This document shows, piece after piece, positions 17,644-26,662 of a stretch of DNA of 64,000 nucleotides. The position numbers and the translations under genes are program-made. A model generated the notes under the pieces. The model made no database searches, was not told the DNA's origin, and was given only the letters and a program-made list of their open reading frames with translations. The stretch lies in NCBI RefSeq assembly GCF_900105125.1, contig NZ_LT629750.1:992001-1056000 (forward strand). The letters run 5' to 3'. The stretch's first letter is position 1, and every line of letters starts with the position of its first letter. This stretch comes from Bradyrhizobium canariense (lineage in GTDB: Bacteria; Pseudomonadota; Alphaproteobacteria; Rhizobiales; Xanthobacteraceae).

Positions 17644-19419
17644 CTATTTTAGTCGAGCGAACATCTCGTCAATCAAGTCTGTTGAATCCTGCAATGCGTC
17701 CGCCACCCGGTTGCGGGCGCGAACCATCTTGGTTTCCACCATCCAGCGCTGCTCACCGTCCGGCAACTGATTGAGTTGCTGGAGGTCGTAGAGACACGGG
17801 ATCATCGTGGTTTGCGGCGTAAAGCCATACGTATCGTGGCCGTAGCTACCCACCGAGCTTGATTGCAATGGAACGAGGATGCGTGAAAGACGCTTGATGG
17901 TGCGGTTGAGGAGAAGTGCCGCTTGCTCGGAGCCACGACCGCGGGCGAACTGTTCGGCTTCCTGTGCGGCGCGGCTATCCAGCCTCGCCACGGCATTCGC
18001 GAAACGCGCGGCGTCATCTTGCGCCGTCTCCAGGCCGACGCTTTTGCCGGCGACGCGCAGTTCTTCGAGCCGATCGGAGATTTGCTTCGATACCGGAGCA
18101 AATCGGAACGGCAATACTGGAGCGGTGGTCAGCTCCCACAGATAGGCTGTGTAGACCCGCAGGTGCTCCTGCATGAGACTCCAGTCGAGCTTGTCGAGAC
18201 GGTTCTCGATGGAGTGGTGCCACCAGCCGAGCGTGGCGTGTGCGGTGCTCTTCAACTCCGCGTCCGTGAAGGCTCCTCTTCCTTGGAACGAGGGAATACC
18301 GAGACCGAAGAAGCTGGAATCACCGGACTTCGCCTGTCGTTCCCACCGGATTTTCTTGTTCAGAAGCCTGGCCTCGATGGCGCTGTGGAAAGACCTCAGC
18401 TCCGGATTTGAGGACGTCGCCCATTCCGTCGTGCCGATACACGCCGGCTGATCAATTTGAAGGTAGGCGACGCAGTTCTTGCGAAGGTTGTCCCAGTTCT
18501 GATCTGCAAACCATGTCGAACCCGCCATCGTACCGGTTTCATGCGCGGTCCAGAAGCCGAAGGTCAGCCCGCGCCTCATCTTGTCGCGGTGCTTGGAAAA
18601 TACGCGCGCTAATTCCATCTGACACGCGTTGCCGGCGGCATTGTCAGTCGCGGCTTCCCCCGGCCAACTGTCCTGATGTCCGCCGACCAGGACGAAGTCA
18701 TCATGTTCGGGAGAGCTTGCAGGTGCGGGCAGCCGCGCGACGGTGATCTGAACCGGACGCCAGCCATTTTCGACGTGGGTTTGCATCCAGACTGTGACGG
18801 GCCCTTGCTCCACGAGCTTGCGCAACTCGAGACCGGCCGCCCGCGCTATACCGATGCACGGAATTGTCGGCATCTCGGTGTTGGCATTCTCGGGAGTGGG
18901 ATTGCCCCACATCGGCTTCACCGAGCCGAACGGGACGGCCTGGTTTTCAGGATGTCCCCAATTCATCATCACCGCACCGATCGCGCCCTGGTTCGCGGCA
19001 ATCCTTTGTTTTTCATGCCGCGCCGGGGAATAGGAAAGCTCGGTGAGAATTATTTTGCCGCGTGCATCCTTGCCGGCGTAGTTCGACAGCGCACCGCTGC
19101 CGACATCGACGAGTTCGCCGCGAATTCCTTCAGGCCCTGTTTTGATGCTGTGTCCTAAGGTGTTCGCTTTGAAGCTGGTTTCGACCGGCGCTTCGACACG
19201 AAAATCGGCGTGTTCCGGAAATGAAACGATCGCCTGCAGTTCTTTGACGGCGACGTCGGTCAGTCCGATCCCGGACATCGCGGCGTGACTGTATTCCGCC
19301 ATGCGTTTGCCATTGGCGCTACCAGCCGCCCGATGCGGAATCTCTCGAACAATCGTTTCGACGTGGCCGCGCACACGGTCGGCTGAGACTTCATCGACAA
19401 CGGGTATTTCGCTCATCAT
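17644..19419 (-). CDS. M28-family metallopeptidase with inserted PA domain
   Basis: The 591-residue protein has the glutamate carboxypeptidase II/aminopeptidase S layout. A protease-associated domain lies at about residues 95-215. The M28 catalytic domain follows with GGHQDSW (zinc ligand H248), AATDNAAG (bridging D259), WTAHETG (E294), QIDQ (D323) and GWWHHS (a late histidine). A C-terminal helical region of about 150 residues ends the protein. The residue before E294 is histidine where PSMA-type enzymes have the general-base glutamate (AEEFG). No signal peptide is visible, so it is cytoplasmic. It is the first gene of the minus-strand operon. Confidence 0.83.
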   Translation of the reverse strand: MMSEIPVVDEVSADRVRGHVETIVREIPHRAAGSANGKRMAEYSHAAMSGIGLTDVAVKELQAIVSFPEHADFRVEAPVETSFKANTLGHSIKTGPEGIRGELVDVGSGALSNYAGKDARGKIILTELSYSPARHEKQRIAANQGAIGAVMMNWGHPENQAVPFGSVKPMWGNPTPENANTEMPTIPCIGIARAAGLELRKLVEQGPVTVWMQTHVENGWRPVQITVARLPAPASSPEHDDFVLVGGHQDSWPGEAATDNAAGNACQMELARVFSKHRDKMRRGLTFGFWTAHETGTMAGSTWFADQNWDNLRKNCVAYLQIDQPACIGTTEWATSSNPELRSFHSAIEARLLNKKIRWERQAKSGDSSFFGLGIPSFQGRGAFTDAELKSTAHATLGWWHHSIENRLDKLDWSLMQEHLRVYTAYLWELTTAPVLPFRFAPVSKQISDRLEELRVAGKSVGLETAQDDAARFANAVARLDSRAAQEAEQFARGRGSEQAALLLNRTIKRLSRILVPLQSSSVGSYGHDTYGFTPQTTMIPCLYDLQQLNQLPDGEQRWMVETKMVRARNRVADALQDSTDLIDEMFARLK

Positions 19420-19444
19420 TATCCCAATTTTTCGTTATTTTTGT

Positions 19445-19479
19445 ATTCTTGACATCTTGTATGACAAGATGTCAAGAAT
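19445..19479. promoter_or_regulatory. perfect 16-3-16 palindrome, candidate GntR/FCD operator
   Basis: The arm ATTCTTGACATCTTGT is repeated exactly as its reverse complement after a 3-bp spacer (ATG). The element lies in the 136-bp gap between the divergent M28 peptidase and GntR genes. Each strand of it contains TTGACA, so the palindrome also overlaps both predicted -35 boxes. The core CTTGT-N3-ACAAG resembles FCD-subfamily GntR operators. A repressor bound here would close both promoters at once. Confidence 0.72.
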
Positions 19480-19555
19480 GTTTGTTAACGATGTTGGACG
19501 CGACTCGTCCGGCCAGTTAGGCCGTCCGGGCGAGCGATCCTTCAGGAGACTTGAA

Positions 19556-20266
19556 ATGGCGGGAAGCGTTCTTCGGATTACCGATGCGCCTGCGCTTCTG
19601 CGCGACCAGGCGTTGGAGCGCCTGCGCGACGCGATCATCAGCGGCCACTTTGCGCCCGGCACGCGCCTCATCGAGCGAGAGCTCTGTGAGCAGATGGGCG
19701 TGAGCAGAACCTCAATACGTGAGGTGCTTCGCGGTCTCGAAGCCGAGCACCTGATCACGATCGAGCCGCGGCGTGGTCCGATCGTGGCTCGCCTGACGCG
19801 TAAACAGGTTGCGGAAATCTATGACGTTCGCGCCTTGCTTGAGAGCGCCGTGGTGCGCATCTTCACGCAAAAAGCGAGCGATCAAGAAATGGCACAGCTT
19901 CGCGCGCTGTACGACAAGCTTTACATCATACGCCGCAGTGGTGACGTCGCCGCCATTGCCAAGGCCGCGACGGAATTCAGCGGATACATGCTGAAAATTG
20001 CCGAGCACGAATTGATCAGTGACCTTCATCGGAAGCTGACCGCTCGCATGAGCGCTTTGCGCGGCGTCTCCATTTCGCAACCGGGGCGACTAGAGCAGGC
20101 GGCGGAAGAGCTCGCGACCATCATGAGTGCCATCGAACGACGCGACGCCGAGTCAGCCGCTCGATATTTTGCGACTTACGTCCGGAATGCAGGCGAAGCC
20201 GCTCTGGCACGTATTGATGCGGGGCCATTGCCGTCGCATGTCCCGATGCGCGACGGGCCTGTGTAA
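19556..20266 (+). CDS. GntR-family regulator, FCD subfamily
   Basis: This 236-residue regulator has a GntR winged helix at residues 15-80 (PGTRLIERELCEQMGVSRTS, then IREVLRGLEAEHLI) and a helical FCD domain at 85-220 for a small-acid effector. The frame is open far upstream to 19301, but ATG 19556 has AGGAGA 7 nt before it and matches the family N-terminus. It is divergent from the M28-racemase-amidohydrolase operon and followed by the M81 peptidase gene. It is the likely regulator of this whole cluster. Confidence 0.9.
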   Translation: MAGSVLRITDAPALLRDQALERLRDAIISGHFAPGTRLIERELCEQMGVSRTSIREVLRGLEAEHLITIEPRRGPIVARLTRKQVAEIYDVRALLESAVVRIFTQKASDQEMAQLRALYDKLYIIRRSGDVAAIAKAATEFSGYMLKIAEHELISDLHRKLTARMSALRGVSISQPGRLEQAAEELATIMSAIERRDAESAARYFATYVRNAGEAALARIDAGPLPSHVPMRDGPV

Positions 20267-20400
20267 ACGTAAAGCCGGCCGGCCGAGATGAAACATGTTG
20301 CTTCTACCCGATAGGACGCAATGAGGCGCGGGCTGGCAGCGGCGATGGCGAGCTTTTGGCGCTGACGGCACACTTTTGACCAAACCTGCAGGAGTTCGAA

Positions 20401-21915
20401 ATGGCGAGAATCGCAGTCGGCGGCGTCCATCATGAAACGAATTCCTTCATTCCGTCGCGAACCGACTTTGCTTATTTCGCGAGCCATCGAGATCGACCGC
20501 CGCTCGTTCGCGGACCCGAGGTCCTCGAGTGGCTGACCAATACAAGTTTTGGGTTGTCCGGATTTCTCGAGGCGATGGCGGACGCGCACGACATTGTTCC
20601 GTTGCTTTGGACGAGCGGCGGGGCAGGCGGCGTCGTCACACGGGATGCGTTTGAGCGGATTGCCGCGGAGCTGGTCGGTTCCCTGTCGCGGGAAATGCCT
20701 GTCGACGCGGTATATCTCGATTTGCACGGAGCGATGGTCACGGAAGATTTCGAGGACGGCGAAGGCGAATTGCTACGGCGACTTCGGGCCGCACTGGGAC
20801 CTCATGTTCCGATCGTTATCAGCCTCGACTACCACGCCAACGTCACGCCTCAGATGGTCGCGTGCACAGATGGTTTGGTCGGATATTATACCTATCCTCA
20901 CGTGGATCGTGAACAAACCGGCCGTCGGGCAGCCAAGGTGCTGTCGACCATCCTTGAACGAGGGCAGCCAAGCGGACGTGCGCTCCGGAAAATTCCATTT
21001 TTGATACCGCTCAATTTCCAGAGCACTCTCGTACAGCCCTCCAAACGAATCGTGGAAAGCTCTGAACGCGCTGAGGGTGGCGATGTTCTGAACGTCTCGT
21101 ATCTGGCCGGCTTCCCGCCGGCAGATCTGTTCGATTGTGGTCCCTCGGTTATCGTTCACGCGTATTCGCAGGAACTGGCTGACCTTCGTGCCGACACGCT
21201 GGCGAAGGAAATCACCGCGGTTGAGGCTGAATTCCTGCAGCCGCTCTACAACGTGAAAGAAGGCGTCAGAAAAGCCATTGGCATCGCAGAGACCGCGAGT
21301 CGCCCCGTCATTTTGGCCGACACGCAGGATAATCCTGGATGCGGCGGTACTGCCGATACGACTGGCGTGCTCGAGGAACTCATTCGACAGGGCGCTACGG
21401 AGGCGGTTGTCGGAATTTTATGCGATCCTGAAGCTGCGGAAGCGGCTCATCGTGCCGGCGAAGGAAACAAAATCAATATCGCTCTGGGGGGAAAATATGG
21501 ACCGGCTGGTGTGAAGCCGTATGAGGGCGAGTTTTCTGTCACTCAGCTTGGCAATGGCCAGATTGTTTCCACCGGCTCGACAATTCGGGGCCGCAAGATG
21601 GAGCTAGGAAAGATGGCGCTCCTGACAATCGGCGGCGTGAGCGTCGTCGTCAGCAGCAAGCGCATGCAGGCGTACGATCCCGGGTTATTCAGGCATGTGG
21701 GCGTCGAACCTACGGAGCAAAAAATCCTGGCGCTCAAGAGCGCGGTTCATTTCCGGGCGGACTTCGAACCGATATCCGAAGAGGTCCTGGTGGTGCTCGC
21801 GCCGGGAGGACATATCGTCGATCCCACACAATATCCTTATCAGCGTTTGCGTGCCGGCGTTCGGCTTGGTCCGCTTGGTCCGAGATCGCGTGGGGGTTCG
21901 GCCACAACGGGCTGA
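20401..21915 (+). CDS. M81-family metallopeptidase (MlrC-like)
   Basis: This is a 504-residue protein of the MlrC family, known from bacterial degradation of linearised microcystin peptides. It has the DUF1485/MlrC N-terminal domain starting ARIAVGGVHHETNSF and a C-terminal MlrC domain (near residues 305-480) with DNPGCGGTADT. Putative zinc ligands are D143 and H145 in SLDYHAN and H167 in TYPHVD. AGGAG lies 7 nt before ATG 20401. Homologues in soil bacteria usually lack the rest of the mlr pathway and sit in peptide or amide catabolic clusters, as here. The actual substrate is unknown. Confidence 0.88.
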   Translation: MARIAVGGVHHETNSFIPSRTDFAYFASHRDRPPLVRGPEVLEWLTNTSFGLSGFLEAMADAHDIVPLLWTSGGAGGVVTRDAFERIAAELVGSLSREMPVDAVYLDLHGAMVTEDFEDGEGELLRRLRAALGPHVPIVISLDYHANVTPQMVACTDGLVGYYTYPHVDREQTGRRAAKVLSTILERGQPSGRALRKIPFLIPLNFQSTLVQPSKRIVESSERAEGGDVLNVSYLAGFPPADLFDCGPSVIVHAYSQELADLRADTLAKEITAVEAEFLQPLYNVKEGVRKAIGIAETASRPVILADTQDNPGCGGTADTTGVLEELIRQGATEAVVGILCDPEAAEAAHRAGEGNKINIALGGKYGPAGVKPYEGEFSVTQLGNGQIVSTGSTIRGRKMELGKMALLTIGGVSVVVSSKRMQAYDPGLFRHVGVEPTEQKILALKSAVHFRADFEPISEEVLVVLAPGGHIVDPTQYPYQRLRAGVRLGPLGPRSRGGSATTG

Positions 21916-22405
21916 ATTCCGCGCCGTCCGGCAGCGCGGAAATGACAGAAGAGATCTCGTTGAACGGCAAAGCCGCAGGCGTCTGGATCAGATTAGTGAC
22001 TGCCTGAAGCGGGGAACCCACTCGGGGCGGGACGAGATACGTGCCGCTTGTGGGCTTTCCGCAATATAAGTCGGCTTGAATCGATGCCGGGATCATGCGA
22101 TTAGCGTCACAAACTCGGCGCGCCCGGCCGACCGGAATTCCGGGATACAGACTGAGATACTAACTGGGATACACGGGCGCCATCGACGCCGAAAAAGCTG
22201 AGTGATTTCAACGATGTGGTGAGCGGTTGTCGGCGCCCCCGCCCGCACTGAGCGCTTTCAGCGTTTGCATGACGAACATGGAGAGCCTTGTCCTCCTCGG
22301 GGACGGGTTAGCCGAACCACCGGCGCAGGCTGCAAGGTCGCGGCGCCAACCAGATTGACACTGTCCTGGCCGTTGGGCCGGACCAAGCGGAAGAAGATTG
22401 ACACC
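21916..22405. other. 490-bp intergenic region upstream of tig
   Basis: I see no supported gene. A minus-strand frame ending inside the M81 gene (21734-22096) has no recognisable domain. The repeated words GGGATACAGACTGAGATAC and CTGGGATACAC (22141-22175) and the stretch before the tig start at 22406 probably hold the tig promoter. Confidence 0.4.
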
Positions 22406-23764
22406 ATGCAGGTCACAGAAACCCTGGCTGAGGGATTGAAGCACGAATTCCAGATCAGCGTTCCCGCATCCGATCTCGATGCCAAGGCGGATGCTCGTCT
22501 GGTGGACCTCAAGGACAAGGTCCGTATCAACGGCTTTCGTCCGGGCAAGGTGCCGGTCAGCCACCTCAAGAAGGTGTACGGCCGTTCGGTGATGGCGGAG
22601 ACCGTCGAGCAGACGATCCGCGACACCAACTCGCAGATCTTCACCGAGCGCGGCTTCCGCCTCGCAAGCGAGCCCAAGGTCACGATGCCGACGGAAGAAA
22701 AAGCCGTCGACGATATCCTCAACGGAAAGTCCGATCTGACCTACACGGTTTCGATCGAGGTGGTGCCTGCGATCCAGCTTGCGGATTTCAAGAGCTTCAC
22801 CGTCGAGAAGCCGGTCGTGGACGTGACCGACGCCGACGTCGATGAAGCGATCAAGCGCATCGCCGATCAGAATCGCAGCTATGCCGCCAAGGGTGAGGGC
22901 GCGAAGGCCGAGACCGGCGACCGGGTCACCATCAGCTTCAAGGGCACCATCGACGGCACGCCGTTCGACGGTGGCACCGGCGAGGGCATTCCGGTCGTGA
23001 TCGGCGCCGGGCAGTTCATTCCCGGCTTCGAGGAGCAGTTGATCGGCGTCGCGGCCGGCGAGACCCGTACGCTGAAGGTCTCTTTCCCCAAGAACTACGC
23101 GAGCGAGAAGCTGGCCGGTCAGGCGGCCGAGTTTGAGACGACGGCAACCGCGATCGAAGCGCCGCAGGAGACCAAGATCGATGACGAGTTCGCCAAGACG
23201 CTTGGCCTGGAGTCGCTCGACAAGCTGAAGGAGGCCGCGCGCGAGCGGCTGACGGCAGAATTCGCCGGCGCCACCCGCCAGCGGGTCAAGCGCATGCTGC
23301 TGGACCGTCTCGACGAGGCCCATCGCTTCGAGGCGCCGCCGTCGCTGGTCGACGAGGAATTCAGGCTGATGTGGAATTCGATCAAGGCCGAGATGGAATC
23401 CGGCGGCAAGAGCTTTGCCGACGAGGACACCACGGAACAGGCCGCCGAGGAAGAGTATCGCAAGATCGCCGATCGCCGGGTGCGGCTCGGCCTCGTGCTG
23501 TCCGAGATCGGCGAAAAGAACAAGATCACGGTTACCGACGACGAGGTGAGCCGCGCGGTGATCGAGCGCGCGCGCTCGATGCCGGGACGCGAGAAAGAGG
23601 TCTGGGACTACTATCGCAGCAATGCCAATGCGCTGGCCCAGCTTCGTGCGCCGATCTATGAGGATAAGGTCGTCGACTTCATCCTCGAACTGGCCAACGT
23701 GACCGAAAAGAAGGTCACGCGCGAAGAATTGTTCAAGGACGACGATGAGAAGAGTGCCGCGTAA
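22406..23764 (+). CDS. tig: trigger factor, ribosome-associated chaperone and prolyl isomerase
   Basis: This 452-residue protein binds the ribosome near the exit tunnel and assists nascent chains. Residues 1-145 form the ribosome-binding domain with the signature GFRPGKVP near residue 46. Residues 160-245 are the FKBP-type isomerase domain ([20 protein letters not shown] and [11 protein letters not shown]). The rest is the helical chaperone domain. The frame is open from 22265, but ATG 22406 gives the normal length and the usual [15 protein letters not shown] start. It heads the conserved tig-clpP-clpX-lon block. Confidence 0.97.
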   Translation: MQVTETLAEGLKHEFQISVPASDLDAKADARLVDLKDKVRINGFRPGKVPVSHLKKVYGRSVMAETVEQTIRDTNSQIFTERGFRLASEPKVTMPTEEKAVDDILNGKSDLTYTVSIEVVPAIQLADFKSFTVEKPVVDVTDADVDEAIKRIADQNRSYAAKGEGAKAETGDRVTISFKGTIDGTPFDGGTGEGIPVVIGAGQFIPGFEEQLIGVAAGETRTLKVSFPKNYASEKLAGQAAEFETTATAIEAPQETKIDDEFAKTLGLESLDKLKEAARERLTAEFAGATRQRVKRMLLDRLDEAHRFEAPPSLVDEEFRLMWNSIKAEMESGGKSFADEDTTEQAAEEEYRKIADRRVRLGLVLSEIGEKNKITVTDDEVSRAVIERARSMPGREKEVWDYYRSNANALAQLRAPIYEDKVVDFILELANVTEKKVTREELFKDDDEKSAA

Positions 23765-24020
23765 TCGCGCCATTCGGCATTAATGATGAACCGTGAAAGC
23801 GGCCCGGCGGCGCTGTCCGTCGCTAGGCGGCTTGGCACGAATCAGCTTGAACTCGTCTCGCTTCCCTTGCCGTTGCCCGGTCTTGTGGCCGGGGAATTGG
23901 TCCATATCTGTGAGCCTATCTTTTAAGTCCTGCATCACGGGGCGTTCGTCCACGCCCGGCAATTCCAGCGAGTTCCTAATTGCCGATGGATGTCCGCTGC
24001 CGCCAACTTTTGGGTGATTA

Positions 24021-24656
24021 ATGCGCGATCCGGTGGAAACCTACATGAACCTCGTGCCGATGGTGGTCGAGCAGACCAACCGCGGCGAGCGCGCCTACGA
24101 CATTTTTTCGCGTCTCTTGAAAGAGCGCATCATCTTCCTGACCGGACCGGTCGAGGACGGCATGTCGACGCTGGTCGTCGCGCAATTGCTGTTTCTTGAA
24201 GCCGAGAATCCGAAGAAGGAAATCTCGATGTACATCAACTCACCTGGCGGAGTGGTGACCTCGGGGCTTGCGATCTACGACACGATGCAGTTTATCCGTC
24301 CGCCGGTATCGACGCTGTGCACCGGTCAGGCGGCATCGATGGGGTCCTTGCTGCTGGCCGCGGGTGAGAAGGATATGCGGTTCTCGTTGCCGAACGCGCG
24401 GATCATGGTGCATCAGCCCTCCGGCGGTTTTCAGGGCCAGGCCACCGACATCATGCTGCATGCGCAGGAGATCCTGAACCTGAAGAAGCGGCTCAACGAG
24501 ATCTACGTGAAGCACACCGGCCAGACCTACAAGGCGATCGAGGATGCGCTGGAACGCGATAAGTTCCTCACCGCCGAGATGGCCCGCGACTTCGGGATCG
24601 TCGACAAGGTGATCGACAAGCGCGCGGAAGAGCCGGCGCCGAAAGCCACCTCTTAA
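24021..24656 (+). CDS. clpP: ATP-dependent Clp protease proteolytic subunit
   Basis: The 211-residue serine peptidase forms the tetradecameric chamber used with ClpX and ClpA. The catalytic serine is in [14 protein letters not shown], the histidine in IMVHQPSGG and the aspartate in the region of the later ERDKFLTA block. The N-terminus ([22 protein letters not shown]) is the usual alphaproteobacterial form with a short propeptide. It lies 256 bp after tig and 427 bp before clpX, so separate promoters are likely. Confidence 0.97.
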   Translation: MRDPVETYMNLVPMVVEQTNRGERAYDIFSRLLKERIIFLTGPVEDGMSTLVVAQLLFLEAENPKKEISMYINSPGGVVTSGLAIYDTMQFIRPPVSTLCTGQAASMGSLLLAAGEKDMRFSLPNARIMVHQPSGGFQGQATDIMLHAQEILNLKKRLNEIYVKHTGQTYKAIEDALERDKFLTAEMARDFGIVDKVIDKRAEEPAPKATS

Positions 24657-25083
24657 CACCCCGGGCAGGCATCTCGTTGGTGGCAATGGACGGTGCCGCC
24701 GCCGGCAAATGCGGCCGGCGACGGTACTTTGGCGCCCGCCCAGGGGCGCAAAGTTCCGGTTTCGTGCTGGTCTGGCGGCGTGGTAATCGCGCAACGCTTG
24801 GCTGATTTCCGTATCTGACGCTCGCGCAGCCGCTGCAAATCACGGTATTGTCACGGGTATTCGATGCGCGGCCGATTAGGGAATTCTTGATAGTCGGATG
24901 TCAGCATGGTTGGCTAGGCCGGTCGGGTTATGGCCGTGGGGGATTCGAGCAGGCTGCGATTCCTAGCATTGGGAGCGCAGGGTCTTTTTTGGTACGGATT
25001 TTGCTCTATCTAGAGTCCTGTACCGGCGGGTGCCGGAATAGGACAGTTGAGCGAACGGGATCGAACGGCGGACGGAGATAAGA
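24657..25083. other. 427-bp intergenic region between clpP and clpX
   Basis: No gene is supported here. The GC-rich first half contains GCCGCCGCCGGCAAATGCGGCCGGCG, which can form a hairpin and may end the clpP transcript. The AT-richer end (TTTTTTGGTACGGATTTTGC, from about 24984) is the probable clpX promoter region. I could not define a confident -35/-10 pair. Confidence 0.4.
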
Positions 25084-26358
25084 ATGAGTAAGGTCGGCAC
25101 GAGCGACTCCAAGAACACGCTATATTGCTCGTTCTGTGGCAAGAGCCAGCACGAAGTGCGCAAGCTGATCGCGGGTCCTACCGTGTTCATCTGCGACGAG
25201 TGCGTTGAGCTCTGCATGGATATCATCCGCGAGGAAAACAAATCCTCGTTGGTGAAGTCGCGTGATGGCATCCCGACCCCGAAGGAAATCTGCAAGGTCC
25301 TCGACGACTATGTCATCGGCCAGAGCCATGCCAAGAAGGTACTCTCGGTCGCCGTCCACAATCACTACAAGCGCCTCAATCATCAGACCAAGCACAACGA
25401 CGTTGAGCTTGCGAAGTCGAACATCCTGCTGATCGGTCCGACCGGTTCGGGCAAGACGTTGCTGGCGCAGACGCTGGCGCGGATTCTCGACGTGCCGTTC
25501 ACGATGGCGGATGCGACGACGCTGACCGAAGCCGGCTATGTCGGCGAGGACGTCGAGAACATCATCCTGAAGCTGTTGCAGTCGGCCGACTATAATGTCG
25601 AGCGCGCGCAGCGCGGCATCGTCTATATCGACGAAATCGACAAGATCAGCCGCAAGTCCGACAACCCGTCGATCACCCGTGACGTGTCGGGCGAGGGCGT
25701 GCAGCAGGCGCTTCTGAAAATCATGGAAGGCACCGTTGCCTCGGTTCCTCCGCAGGGCGGCCGTAAGCATCCGCAGCAGGAATTCCTGCAGGTGGATACC
25801 ACCAATATCCTCTTCATCTGCGGTGGCGCGTTCTCGGGGCTTGAGAAGATCATCTCGGCGCGGGGCCGTTCGACCTCGATCGGCTTTGCCGCCCAGGTGC
25901 TGGCACCGGAAGATCGCCGCACCGGCGAAATCTTCCGCCACGTCGAGCCCGAGGATCTGTTGAAGTATGGCCTGATTCCGGAGTTCGTCGGCCGCTTGCC
26001 GGTGGTCGCCACGCTGGAGGATCTCGACGAAGCTTCGCTGAAGAAGATCCTGACCGATCCGAAGAACGCGCTGGTAAAGCAGTATCAGCGGCTGTTCGAG
26101 ATGGAGAACATCGAGCTGACATTCGCCGACGAGGCGCTTGGCGCGGTTGCCCGCAGGGCGATCGAGCGCAAGACCGGCGCGCGGGGCCTGCGTTCGATTC
26201 TGGAGAGCATCCTGCTCGAAACCATGTTCGATCTTCCGGGCCTGGAAGGCGTCGAAGAGGTGGTCATTTCGCGCGAGGTGGTCGAGGGAACGGCTCGCCC
26301 GCTGTACATTTACGCCGATCGTTCCGACCGCGCTGTGGAAAGCAGCGCCAGCGCCTGA
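25084..26358 (+). CDS. clpX: ATP-dependent Clp protease ATP-binding subunit ClpX
   Basis: The 424-residue AAA+ unfoldase feeds substrates to ClpP. The N-terminal zinc-binding domain has [11 protein letters not shown] and CDECVELC. Walker A is [12 protein letters not shown], Walker B is IVYIDEIDK, and the pore loop GYVGEDVE is present. The C-terminal domain ends with the [10 protein letters not shown] sensor-2 segment. The length is standard for the family. It lies upstream of lon in the conserved proteostasis block. Confidence 0.98.
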   Translation: MSKVGTSDSKNTLYCSFCGKSQHEVRKLIAGPTVFICDECVELCMDIIREENKSSLVKSRDGIPTPKEICKVLDDYVIGQSHAKKVLSVAVHNHYKRLNHQTKHNDVELAKSNILLIGPTGSGKTLLAQTLARILDVPFTMADATTLTEAGYVGEDVENIILKLLQSADYNVERAQRGIVYIDEIDKISRKSDNPSITRDVSGEGVQQALLKIMEGTVASVPPQGGRKHPQQEFLQVDTTNILFICGGAFSGLEKIISARGRSTSIGFAAQVLAPEDRRTGEIFRHVEPEDLLKYGLIPEFVGRLPVVATLEDLDEASLKKILTDPKNALVKQYQRLFEMENIELTFADEALGAVARRAIERKTGARGLRSILESILLETMFDLPGLEGVEEVVISREVVEGTARPLYIYADRSDRAVESSASA

Positions 26359-26395
26359 TCGGGTCTGCGGCGCTCGGTTTGCGAATTCAATAGAC

Positions 26396-26424
26396 GGCCG
26401 CGGGACTTACTTCCGCGGCCGCTT
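26396..26424 (+). terminator. probable clpX terminator
   Basis: GGCCGCGG and CCGCGGCC form an 8-bp stem around a 9-base loop, 38 bp after the clpX stop, followed by a short CTTTC tract. The weak T-run makes it a moderate intrinsic terminator. Confidence 0.5.
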
Positions 26425-26477
26425 TCGCGCAGGTGCTACCTCGCGTTTAGTCCCCATTTGGCGGGCATTTCCGACAC

Positions 26478-26508
26478 TTGACACCCCTATGGTCGATAGC
26501 CACCTAAT
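26478..26508 (+). promoter_or_regulatory. candidate lon promoter
   Basis: A perfect TTGACA box at 26478-26483 lies in the 304-bp clpX-lon gap; CCTAAT at 26503-26508 is a weak -10 at 19-bp spacing. CTTGACA also fits the -35 of a heat-shock promoter, which would suit lon, but no good heat-shock -10 is seen. Confidence 0.35.
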
Positions 26509-26662
26509 GCTATCGGCGACGATAATCATGCTTGAGATTCGTCGTTCAACGATCCGGGGAAGCAGGCTCCGAGGGAGCCAAACGATCCCCATCCCGGCAC
26601 CTTGTGGCGGTTGCGCAAAATGGCGGACGGCGTGCAAGGGGGCACAACAAAAGGAATAGGCC

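Noticed and set aside
21734..22096. Minus-strand frame of 120 codons after the M81 gene
   Set aside because: About half lies antisense to the M81 gene, there is no ribosome site and no recognised family.
22250..22380. Possible tRNA-like sequence before tig
   Set aside because: GGGTTAGCCGAACC looks like a tRNA arm, but no complete cloverleaf could be folded.
22208..23773. Minus-strand frame of 521 codons opposite tig
   Set aside because: The plus strand encodes trigger factor with all domains; the antisense product is an Arg/Leu-rich artefact.
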